Positions 22,059-34,086 of a stretch of 64,000 nucleotides of DNA are shown piece after piece (the stretch's first letter is position 1; every line of letters begins with the position of its first letter). The stretch is taken from positions 5,856,501 through 5,920,500 of the forward strand of contig JAQISU010000115.1 in assembly GCA_029339505.1 (NCBI GenBank), written 5' to 3'. Origin of the DNA: Unio delphinus. Lineage: Eukaryota; Mollusca; Bivalvia; Unionida; Unionidae. The notes beneath the pieces are model-generated. The model searched no databases, had not been told where the DNA came from, and was given only the letters and a program-made list of their open reading frames with translations. A program made the translations under genes and the position numbers.

Positions 22059-25000
22059 ATAAATACCATTACTATAATCAATATAGTAGATTATCAGGAC
22101 ATATCTTGCATACCAAATAATAAATACCAATACTATTGTCAATGCAGTATATTATCAGGACATATCTTGCATTCCAAATAATAAATATCAAAACTATTGT
22201 CAATGTAGTATATTATCAGGACATATCTTGCATACCAAATAATAAATGCCAATACTATTATCAATGTAGTATATTATTGGGACATATCTTGCATACTAAA
22301 TAATAAATACCAATACTATTATCAATGTAGTATATTATCAGGTCATATCTTGTATGCCATATAATAAATATCAATACTATTGTCAATGTAGTATATTATC
22401 AGGACATATCTTGTATACCAAATAATAAATATCAATACTATTGTCAATGTAGTATATTATCAGGACATATCTTGCATACCATATAATAAATATCAATACT
22501 ATTGTCAATGTAGTATATTATCAGGACATATCTTGTGTACCAAATAATAAATATCAATACTATTTTCAATGTAGTATATTATCAGGACATATCTTGTATA
22601 CCAAATAATAAACATCAATACTATTGTCAATGTAGTATATTATCAGGACATATCTTGCATTCCAAATAATAAATATCAATACTATTTTCAATGTAGTATA
22701 TTATCAGGACAAATCTTGTATACCAAATAATAAATACCATTACTATTTTCAATGTAGTATATTATCAGGACATATCTTGTATACCAAATAATAAATATCA
22801 ATACTATTTTCAATGTAGTATATTATCAGGACATATCTTGCATACCAAATAATAAATATCAATACTATTTTCAATGTAGTATATTATCAGGACATATCTT
22901 GTATACCAAATAATAAATACCAGTACTATTATCAATGTAGTATATTATCAGGACATATCTTGTATACCAAATAATAAATACCAGTACTATTTTCAATGTA
23001 GTATATTATCAGGACATATCTTGCATACCAAATAATAAATACCATTACTATTGTCAATGTAGTATATTATTGAGACATATCTTGCATACTAAATAATAAA
23101 TACCAAAACTATTTTCAATGTAGTATATTATCAGGACATATCTTGCATACCATATAATAAATATCAATACTATTTTCAATGTAGTATATTATCAAAACTT
23201 ATTTTGCATACCAAATAATAAATACCAATACTATTATCAATGTAGTATATTATCAGGACTTATCTTGCATACTAAATAATAAATACCAATACTATTATCA
23301 ATGTAGTATATTATCAGGACATATCTTGCATACTAAATAATAAATACCAATACTTTTATCAATGTAGTATATTATCAGGACATATCTTGTATACCAAATA
23401 ATAAATATCAATACTGTTTTCAATGTAGTATATTATTGAGACATATCTTGCATACTAAATAATAAATACCAATACTATTTTCAATGTAGTATATTATCAG
23501 GACATATCTTGTATACCAAATAATAAATATCAATACTATTGTCAATGTAGTATATTATCAGGACATATCTTGCATACTAAATAATAAATACCATTACTAT
23601 TTTCAATGTAGTATATTATCAGGACATATCTTGCATTCCAAATAATAAATACCAATACTATTTTCAATGTAGTATATTATCAGGACATATCTTGTATACC
23701 AAATAATAAATATCAATACTATTTTCAATGTAGTATATTATCAGGACATATCTTGTATACCAAATAATAAATACCATTACTATTTTCAATGTAGTATATT
23801 ATCAGGACATATCTTGTATACCAAATAATAAATATCAATACTGTTTTCAATGTAGTATATTATCAGGACATATCTTGCATACCAAATAATAAATATCAAT
23901 ACTGTTTTCAATGTATATTATCAGGACATATCTTGTATACCAAATAATAAATACCATTACTATTATCAATGTAGTATATTATCAGGGCATATCTTGTATA
24001 CCAAATAATAAATACCATTACTATTGTCAATGTAGTATATTATCAGGACATATCTTGTATACCAAATAATAAATATCAATACTGTTGTCAGTGTAGTATA
24101 TTATCAGGACATATCTTGCATTCCAAATAATAAATACCAATACTATTTTCAATGTAGTATATTATCAGGACATATCTTGTATACCAAATAATAAATATCA
24201 ATACTATTTTCAATGTAGTATATTATCAGGACATATCTTGTATACCAAATAATAAATACCATTACTGTTTTCAATGTAGTATATTATCAGGACATATCTT
24301 GTATACCAAATAATAAATATCAATACTGTTTTCAATGTAGTATATTATCAGGACATATCTTGTATACCAAATAATAAATACCATTACTATTATCAATGTA
24401 GTATATTATCAGGACATATCTTGTATACCAAATAATAAATACCATTACTATTATCAATGTAGTATATTATCAGGACATATCTTGTATACCAAATAATAAA
24501 TACCAGTACTATTTTCAATGTAGTATATTATCAGGACATATCTTGCATACTAAATAATAAATACCAATACTATTTTCAATGTAGTATATTATTGGGACAT
24601 ATCTTGCATACCATATAATAAATACCAATACTATTGTCAATGTAGTATATTATCAGGACATATCTTGCATACTAAATAATAAATACCAATACTATTTTCA
24701 ATGTAGTATATTATCAGGACATATCTTGCATACTAAATAATAAATACCAATACTATTTTCAATTTAGTATATTATCAGGACATATCTTGTATACCAAATA
24801 ATAAATACCAATACTATTTTCAATGTAGTATATTATCAGGACATATCTTGTATACCAAATAATAAATACCAATACTATTGTCAATGTAGTATATTATCAG
24901 GACATATCTTGTATACCAAATAATAAATACCAATACTATTTTCAATGTAGTATATTATCAGGATATATCTTGCATACTAAATAATAAATATCAATACTAT

Positions 25001-25125
25001 TTTCATTGTAGTATATTATCAGGACATATCTTGCATACCAAATAATAAATATCAATACTATTTTCAATGTAGTATATTATTGGGACATATCTTGCATACC
25101 ATATAATTAAAACCAATACTATTTT
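22059..25125. repeat. 60-bp minisatellite, about 50 copies
   Basis: The unit contains 'gtagtatattatcaggacat', 'atcttgcataccaaataata' and 'aataccaatactattttcaa'. Variants recur in blocks (cataccaa/tataccaa; taccaa/tatcaa; ttgtc/tttttc). Each unit carries TTATCA (complement TGATAA). Confidence 0.97.
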
Positions 25126-25850
25126 CAAAGTCCTGGTCACTGAGTACCATTTAGTTATAATTTTCTGCTAAACAAAATAAAAAACCTGAGACAATGGGAT
25201 GAAACTTCAAACACTCAGCAACACTGTATTTCTATCAATGTCAGGTCAAGATTAAGGTTTGCATATTTACACATGTAAATAGCTTAGCTAATTTGGTCCA
25301 TGTAAATGTTTTCAGTATCCAAAACCATGTGTTAATGGACATGTCTGGTCTTAGGGGATGCATATGTCCAGCAAGTATGCTTTGTATCAATTTGTCATCA
25401 ATACTTGTAGCAGTAGGAATGTCTTACCAACCCAGGCCATAATAAGCAGTAATAGATATACAGTAAATAAAACGATTTCTTCTTGACATAGGTACAGTGT
25501 ATACATTGTCAATGGCTTACCTATGTAAGGCAAATACCAAATGTGGGGGAAAATTTTCGTTTTGAATCGGTTTGATTAAATTGTATCATTTGAGATATTT
25601 GTATACCCAAGGTGAGAAGTTTTGGCAAACACTACAGCCTTATCCAATGTCGCTCATTTATCTCACATCCTTTGAGGTAGTAGTTTTAGTTATAGTGTCA
25701 GATGGCATGTCAGCACAACACTGGCTGTATGGTGCCGATTAAAAGTAAAAATATTAATATATAAAAAATATTAATATATATGGATGGTAAAGAAATATAT
25801 AGCTTTCAAAATAAATATATATTGCTAAATGATAAACAATGAAAGGTAAA
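25126..25850. other. Intron sequence, nothing recognised
   Basis: No repeats of note apart from a small 'attaatatata' duplication near 25750, and no coding similarity on either strand. Confidence 0.6.
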
Positions 25851-28800
25851 TGTATTAAAATTCCATGAAAGGTGTAAGATATTAAAATTCAATTAAAGGT
25901 GTAAGATACTAAAATTGCATGAAAGGAGTAGGATATTAAAATTCTGTGAAAGGTGTAATAATATTAAAGTTCCATGAAAGGTGTAAGATACTAAAATTCC
26001 ATGAAAGGTGTAAGATACTAAAATTCCATGAAATGTGTAAGATACTAAAATTCCACTAAAGGTGTAAGATACTAAAATTCCATGACAGGTGTAAGATACT
26101 AAAATTCTATGAAATGTATAAGATACTAAAATTCTATGAAATGTGTAAGATACTAAAATTCTATGAAAGGTGTAAGATACTAAAATTCCATGAAATGTGT
26201 AAGATACTAAAATTCTATGAAATGTGTAAGATACTAAAATTCTATGAAATGTGTAAGATACTAAAATTCCACTAAAGGTGTAAGGTACTAAAATTCCATG
26301 ACAGGTGTAAGATACTAAAATTCTATGAAATGTGTAAGATACTAAAATTCCATGAAATGTGTAAGATACTAAAATTCTATGAAATGTGTAAGATACTAAA
26401 ATTCCATGAAATGTGTAAGATACTAAAATTCTATGAAATGTGTAAGATACTAAAATTCCACTAAATGTGTAAGATACTAAAATTCCACTAAAGGTGTAAG
26501 ATACTAAAATTCCATGACAGGTGTAAGATACTAAAATTCTATGAAATGTATAAGATACTAAAATTCTATGAAATGTGTAAGATACTAAAATTCTATGAAA
26601 GGTGTAAGATACTAAAATTCCATGAAATGTGTAAGATACTAAAATTCTATGAAATGTGTAAGATACTAAAATTCTATGAAATGTGTAAGATACTAAAATT
26701 CCACTAAAGGTGTAAGATACTAAAATTCCATGACAGGTGTAAGATACTAAAATTCTATGAAATGTGTAAGATACTAAAATTCCATGAAAGGTGTAAGATA
26801 CTAAAATTCTATGAAAGGTGTAAGATACTAAAATTCCCTGAAATGTATAAGATACTAAAATTCCATGAAATGTGTAAGATACTAAAATTCCATGACAGGT
26901 GTAAGATACTAAAATTCCATGAAATGTGTAAGATACTAAAATTCCATGAAATGTGTAAGATACTAAAATTCTATGAAATGTGTAAGATACTAAAATTCCA
27001 TGAAATGTGTAAGATACTAAAATTCCATGAAATGTGTAAGATACTAAAATTCCATGACAGGTGTAAGATACTAAAATTCCATGAAAGGTGTAAGATACTA
27101 AAATTCCATGAAATGTGTAAGATACTAAAATTTCGTGAAATGTGTAAGATACTAAAATTCCATGAGATGTGTAAGATACTAAAATTCCATGAAATGTATA
27201 AGATACTAAAATTCCATGAAATGTATAAGATAATAAAATTCCATGAAAGGTGTAAGATATTAAAATTCCATGAAATGTGTAAGATACTAAAATTCCATGA
27301 AATGTGTAAGATACTAAAATTTCGTGAAATGTGTAAGATACTAAAATTCCATGAAAGGTGTAAGATACTGAAATTCCATGAGATGTGTAAGATACTAAAA
27401 TTCCATGAAATGTATAAGATACTAAAATTCCATGAAATGTGTAAGATACTAAAATTCCATGAAATGTGTAAGATACTAAATAAAATTCCATGAAATGTGT
27501 AAGATACTAAAATTCCATGAAATGTGTAAGATACTAAAATTTCGTGAAATGTGTAAGATACTAAAATTCCATGAAAGGTGTAAGATACTGAAATTCCATG
27601 AGATGTGTAAGATACTAAAATTCCATGAAATGTATAAGATACTAAAATTCCATGAAATGTGTAAGATACTAAAATTCCATGAAATGTGTATGATACTAAA
27701 ATTCCATGAAATGTGTAAGATACTAAAATTCCATGAAATGTGTAAGATACTAAAATTCCATGAAATGTGTAAGATAATAAAATTCCATGAAAGGTGTAAG
27801 ATACTAAAATTCCATGAAATGTATAAGATACTAAAATTCCATGAAATGTATAAGATAATAAAATTCCATGAAAGGTGTAAGATATTAAAATTCCATGAAA
27901 TGTGTAAGATACTAAAATTCCATGAAAGGTGTAAGATACTAAAATTCCATGAAATGTATAAGATAATAAAATTCCATGAAAGGTGTAAGATACTAAAATT
28001 CCATGAAATGTGTAAGATACTAAAATTCTATGAAATGTGTAAGATATTAAAATTCCATGAAAGGTGTAAGATACTAAAATTCCATGAAATGTGTAAGATA
28101 CTAAAATTCCATGAAAGGTGTAAGATACTAAAATTCCATGAAAGGTGTAAGATATTAAAATTCCATGAAAGGTGTAAGATACTAAAATTCCATGAAATGT
28201 GTAAGATACTAAAATTCCATGAAATGTGTAAGATATTAAAATTCCATGAAAGGTGTAAGATAGTAAAATTCCATGAAATGTATAAGATACTAAAATTCCA
28301 TGAAATGTATAAGATAATAAAATTCCATGAAAGGTGTAAGATACTAAAATTCTATGAAATGTGTAAGATATTAAAATTCCATGAAAGGTGTAAGATACTA
28401 AAATTCCATGAAATGTATAAGATAATAAAATTCCATGAAAGGTGTAAGATACTAAAATTCCATGAAATGTATAAGATAATAAAATTCCATGAAAGGTGTA
28501 AGATACTAAAATTCTATGAAATGTGTAAGATATTAAAATTCCATGAAAGGTGTAAGATACTAAAATTCCATGAAAGGTTTAAGATACTAAAATTCTATGA
28601 AATGTGTAAGATATTAAAATTCCATGAAAGGTGTAAGATACTAAAATTCCATGAAATGTATAAGATACTAAAATTCCATGAAATGTATAAGATAATAAAA
28701 TTCCATGAAAGGTGTAAGATACTAAAATTCTATGAAATGTGTAAGATATTAAAATTCCATGAAAGGTGTAAGATACTAAAATTCCATGAAAGGTTTAAGA

Positions 28801-30985
28801 TACTAAAATTCTATGAAATGTGTAAGATATTAAAATTCCATGAAATGTGTAAGATACTAAAATTCCATGAAATGTATAAGATACTAAAATTCCATGAAAT
28901 GTATAAGATAATAAAATTCCATGAAAGGTGTAAGATACTAAAATTCCACGAAAGGTGTAAGATACTAAAATTCCATGAAATGTATAAGATACTAAAATTC
29001 CATGAAATGTGTAAGATACTAAAATTCCATGAAATGTGTATGATACTAAAATTCCATGAAATGTGTAAGATACTAAAATTCCATGAAATGTGTAAGATAC
29101 TAAAATTCCATGAAATGTGTAAGATAATAAAATTCCATGAAAGGTGTAAGATACTAAAATTCCATGAAATGTATAAGATACTAAAATTCCATGAAATGTA
29201 TAAGATAATAAAATTCCATGAAAGGTGTAAGATATTAAAATTCCATGAAATGTGTAAGATACTAAAATTCCATGAAAGGTGTAAGATACTAAAATTCCAT
29301 GAAATGTATAAGATAATAAAATTCCATGAAAGGTGTAAGATACTAAAATTCCATGAAATGTGTAAGATACTAAAATTCTATGAAATGTGTAAGATATTAA
29401 AATTCCATGAAAGGTGTAAGATACTAAAATTCCATGAAATGTGTAAGATACTAAAATTCCATGAAAGGTGTAAGATACTAAAATTCCATGAAAGGTGTAA
29501 GATATTAAAATTCCATGAAAGGTGTAAGATACTAAAATTCCATGAAATGTGTAAGATACTAAAATTCCATGAAATGTGTAAGATATTAAAATTCCATGAA
29601 AGGTGTAAGATAGTAAAATTCCATGAAATGTATAAGATACTAAAATTCCATGAAATGTATAAGATAATAAAATTCCATGAAAGGTGTAAGATACTAAAAT
29701 TCTATGAAATGTGTAAGATATTAAAATTCCATGAAAGGTGTAAGATACTAAAATTCCATGAAATGTATAAGATAATAAAATTCCATGAAAGGTGTAAGAT
29801 ACTAAAATTCCATGAAATGTATAAGATAATAAAATTCCATGAAAGGTGTAAGATACTAAAATTCTATGAAATGTGTAAGATATTAAAATTCCATGAAAGG
29901 TGTAAGATACTAAAATTCCATGAAAGGTTTAAGATACTAAAATTCTATGAAATGTGTAAGATATTAAAATTCCATGAAAGGTGTAAGATACTAAAATTCC
30001 ATGAAATGTATAAGATACTAAAATTCCATGAAATGTATAAGATAATAAAATTCCATGAAAGGTGTAAGATACTAAAATTCCACGAAAGGTGTAAGATACT
30101 AAAATTCCATGAAATGTATAAGATAATAAAATTCCATGAAAGGTGTAAGATACTAAAATTCCATGAAATGTGTAAGATACTAAAATTCCATGAAATGTGT
30201 AAGATACTAAAATTCTGTGAAATGTGTAAGATACTAAAATTCCATGAAATGTGTAAGATAATAAAATTCTATGAAAGGTGTAAGATACTAAAATTCCATG
30301 AAATGTGTAAGATACTAAAATTCTATGAAATGTGTATGATACTAAAATTCTATGAAAGGTGTAAGATATTAAAATTCCATGAAATGTGTAAGATACTAAA
30401 ATTCCATGAAATGTGTAAGATACTAAAATTCCATGAAATGTGTATGATACTAAAATTCTATGAAATGTGTAAGATACTAAAATTCTATGAAAGGTGTAAG
30501 ATACTAAAATTCCATGAAATGTGTAAGATACTAAAATTCCATGAAATGTGTAAGATACTAAAATTCTATGAAATGTGTAAGATATTAAAATTCCATGAAA
30601 TGTGTAAGATACTAAAATTCCATGAAATGTATAAGATAATAAAATTCTATGAAAGGTGTAAGATACTAAAATTCCATGAAATGTGTAAGATACTAAAATT
30701 CTATGAAATGTGTAAGATATTAAAATTCCATGAAAGGTGTAAGATACTAAAATTCTATGAAATGTGTAAGATACTAAAATTCCATGAAATGTGTAAGATA
30801 CTAAAATTCTATGAAAGGTGTAAGATATTAAAATTCCATGAAATGTGTAAGATACTAAAATTCTATGAAATGTATAAGATAATAAAATTCCATGAAAGGT
30901 GTAAGATACTAAAATTCTATGAAATGTATAAGATAATAAAATTCCATGAAATGTGTAAGATATTAAAATTCCATGAAATGTGCAG
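25851..30985. repeat. 27-bp minisatellite, about 190 copies
   Basis: The unit is 'aaattccatgaaatgtgt' plus 'aagatacta'. At 27 bp it is nine codons and stop-free in one frame on each strand, so very long ORFs arise: + 'CKILKFHEM' repeats, - 'FHGILVSYT' repeats. Changes between copies mostly alter residues (M/R, H/Y, C/Y, L/I), which argues against coding. A 4-bp insertion at about 27481 breaks the + frame. A higher-order copy with a 1,350-bp (50-unit) offset joins about 27605-28730 to 28955-30080. A 432-bp (16-unit) offset copy occurs near 26100/26530. Confidence 0.98.
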
Positions 30986-31249
30986 ACTGACTTATTATGA
31001 CTTTAGGTCAAAGTGTTCTGTATCAAATTTTGGTTAATATTATCAAGGTCAAAGGATGACATCATTCATTCTATGACCTCATCACAGTAATTATGGACAA
31101 ATCTTTCTTAATTTTATTTTTTCTGATATTTCCTGGCTTGTGTGCAGATAGTTTCATAAACCATCATCTAATTTATTTGTTCTTGTTTATGTACATAGTA
31201 ATGTGCACACTGCAGTACACATCATGGATTTATATCCAATAATGGACCA

Positions 31250-31490
31250 ACATATTCGTGGGAGGTTACCCATAATGACCAACAGATCAGTGGGAGCTTA
31301 ACCATAATGACCAACAGATCAGTGGGAGATTACCCATAATGACCAACAGATCAGTGGGAGCTTACCCATAATGACCAACATATCAGTGGGAGCTTACCCA
31401 TAATGACCAACAGATTGATAAGAGTTTACCCAAAATGGAACAACAGATCCATGGGAGCATACCAATAATGACCAACAGATCAGTGGGAGC
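31250..31490. repeat. ~32-bp minisatellite, about 7 copies
   Basis: The unit is 'atgaccaacagatcagtggg' followed by 'agcttacccata', with some drift in the outer copies. Confidence 0.93.
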
Positions 31491-31869
31491 TTACATGCTG
31501 GACTCATTTGGGCTTGAATCCTATGACTAGACCAGCATGGGTTAGTTTCTATGGTGTTACCATGGGCATGGCACTTTATTTTATTCACCTTGGCACTAAA
31601 ATAACCCACTTGTGTTGATGTGCCATTAAGTGCCAAACCAAACAGATCTGCAGGGCTTGAACTGAACTTTTACAATTAGAAACAAGGGGAATAGACACGT
31701 ATGTGCAGTGTATTTAGGTTACCAAGAAAAACTATGGACAACACCCACTCATCTTGTGTAAATTAGCAAACATGAGGTAATTAACTCGTGCCCATTGAAA
31801 TCTGCCCTCCATCACACCTTACCATTTCCATGCTTATTATTTTATCTTGTGAGTATGTTCAGCCTGACT

Positions 31870-32180
31870 GCTCCGATGGCCTAGTGGTTAGAGTGTCCGC
31901 CTTGTAAGCGGGAGCTTGTGGGATTCAAAACACTGAGTCATACCTAAGACTTACAAAAATAATAATAACAGCTACCTTACTTAGCGCTCAGCATTAAGTG
32001 GTTAGTGTTAGGACTGGTCAGCCTGGTGTCAGGATAATGTGACTGGGTGGGACATCAATCTATATGTCTGCAGCATGAAGCCCCAGTACTAGACATCACT
32101 AAAAACTGCCACACTGCAGACATCATGGCAATTTGACTTAAAAATTCTTAAAGCTTCATTAAATTCCTAATCACACACAC
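31870..32180 (+). mobile_element. tRNA-derived SINE, family A
   Basis: The head resembles a tRNA with A-box 'TGGCCTAGTGGTTAGAG' and a decayed B-box ('GGGATTCAAAAC'). The body contains 'agtgttaggactggtca' and 'actgccacactgcagacatc', ending in an AATCACACAC tail. Other copies are at 58162-58470 (better preserved) and 59141-59262 (inverted, 5' part only). RNA polymerase III would transcribe such elements. Confidence 0.88.
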
Positions 32181-32750
32181 AAATATCTTCAGCAACTGAT
32201 AAAATATATCAACGTATGATTTTTACATGAAGTTTTGATGTTGCTTCACATCTTGTCTGCTTGTATTGAATATGAAGGCTACAATTTTGGTATGTCATGT
32301 GTTGAAATATGTTACCTCAATTCTGATTGGTGGTTATTGTAATATTGTTAAAGTCTAGAGTAAACCAATCAGAACTAATTGTAGCTTATCAGCTGTATGG
32401 CATACTAGAAGTATTGGCATCCAAACTCATAGATAGAGGTTGAATAAAAAGGTTGAATAAAAATTACTGATATCTAACAGGTAGTATGCTTGGAAGTATT
32501 TTTTTTTACCCTGTCAAAGATGAGAATGGCATATTAACAGATGTGAAGTCTCTATCTGTCTAATCTACACGCTTGAATATAACGGGTATGTCAACTCTTA
32601 TTAAACAAGACCTATCAACTGACAGACCCTAAGAAAAAAGGACAATCAAGTTGACAAGTGTATTATATCATAGGCTGTGAATCGTATCAGTATGCAGCAG
32701 ATGTGCATAATTTCACCCTACTGCTTTAACACATTCATCCCATGGTCTAG
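32181..32750. other. Intron sequence, nothing recognised
   Basis: AT-rich unique sequence between the SINE and the LINE fragment. No coding or repeat structure was seen. Confidence 0.6.
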
Positions 32751-33572
32751 ATGGTCCAAGAAGACTGCTACTTTGATTTAGAAAAGGCCTATGACACAAC
32801 ATGGAAGTACGGGATACTAAATGACCTGCATGATCTGGGTCTAAAAGGCCATCAGCCCTCTTTCATCTCCAATTTTCTCTCCGACAGAGAATTCAAAAGT
32901 ACGAGTGGGCTCTACCCTCTCCGATATGCACCAGCAAGAGATGGGTGTGCCCCAGGGCAGTATTTTATCTGTGACGCTATTTAATATCACAATAGAAAAC
33001 TGGATAATCCATTATTAGTCAATATTCTCGTCAAAAACTCTGAGCTTTGTACCTCCTACAATATAGTATACTGTTGGCTACCTAGCCATATTGGTATTAG
33101 AGGTAATGAAGAAGCAGACCGGGCTGCTAAGATGGCTCTATCCCAAGAACCATCGGATTTTAAATTACCGTTTACTGATTTTAAACCATGTATCAAAAAG
33201 TATCAACATCAGAAGTGGCAGGTCTCATGGGATGATGCAGTCAATAACAAACTTCATGCCATCAAACCAACCCTGGGAGAATGGACTCCTTCCTATATAA
33301 CTATCCGTAGGGAGGAGGTTGTCATTGCAAGAATCGGAATCGATCATACATACATTACCCACTCCCACATACTAAAAGGTGAAGATCCACCAGAGTGCGT
33401 TTCTTGCAATGAACCATTCCTTGTTAAGCACTTTATGACCGAGTGTTCTGACCTGCATCCTACGCGTGATAAATTCTATAATGTACATGACATGAAGGAA
33501 CTTTTTGATACTATACAAATCACTAGTATTTTAGATTTCCTGAAGGAAGTAAATCTTTATTTTAAACTATAA
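32751..33572 (+). pseudogene. LINE reverse transcriptase/RNase H remnant
   Basis: The first block has 'FDLEKAYDTTWKYGIL' (RT aspartate motif) and, after a frame change near 32930, 'MGVPQGSILSVTLFNI'. The FxDD catalytic motif should follow but is deleted. The sequence jumps at about 33000 to the RNase H end, 'VYCWLPSHIGIRGNEEADRA', where the HIGIxGNExAD motif holds the late catalytic residues. A C-terminal region with a Cys/His cluster ('CVSCNEPFLVKHFMTEC') follows, and a stop at 33572. The order fits an I/Jockey-group LINE with an RNase H domain. Broken by frame change and deletion. Confidence 0.9.
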
Positions 33573-33865
33573 CATGTATGACATCAACTAAAAGCATTTA
33601 TATCTAATGCAAATACTGCATCTTATTTACAACATCTTATCATCAACATACACCATTTACATCTCCCGTTGATTGGGAAGCTTCATATTTTCCTGTTACC
33701 AACATCTTACCGTTTTATATTTAACTATTATGGTTTTTTATATCGCTGGTCGATATTGAACCTTTCATATTTTTAAACATACAACCTATTGTATGGTGCT
33801 AAATAGCCTAAAAGTGCTGGTGCGCCGTTAAAATTCAATTAATCAATCAATCAATTAATCAATCA
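32751..33865 (+). mobile_element. Truncated LINE with internal deletion and 3' tail
   Basis: Reverse transcriptase and RNase H parts (32751-33572) are followed by about 290 bp of 3' UTR-like sequence ending in an (AATC)n tail near 33838-33865. That tail is common in Jockey/I-group LINEs of invertebrates. The 5' end is missing. The next base begins the 54-bp array. Confidence 0.85.
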
Positions 33866-34078
33866 CATTGGACTGGCATTGAATGTGTTGACCATGATAA
33901 CAGTACATGATAGAGATGTTAATTTGTTTTAAAAATTGGACTGGCATTGAATGTGTTGGCCATAACAGTACTTGATAGAAATGTTAATTTGTTTTTACAT
34001 TGGACTGGCATTGAATGTGTTATACATGATAGAGATGTTAATTTGTTTTTACATTGGACTGGCATTGAATGTGTCATA
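33866..34078. repeat. 54-bp minisatellite, left part
   Basis: About four units of the array that continues at 37924, separated by the hAT element at 34087-37923. Unit phrases are 'acattggactggcattgaat', 'gtgttatacatgatagagat' and 'gttaatttgttttt'. Confidence 0.95.
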
Positions 34079-34086
34079 CATGATAG

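Noticed and set aside
25893..31037. Giant repeat proteins encoded by the 27-bp array
   Set aside because: Open frames follow automatically from a 27-bp stop-free unit. Both strands are open, inter-copy changes are mostly nonsynonymous, and a 4-bp insertion breaks the frame without any sign of constraint.
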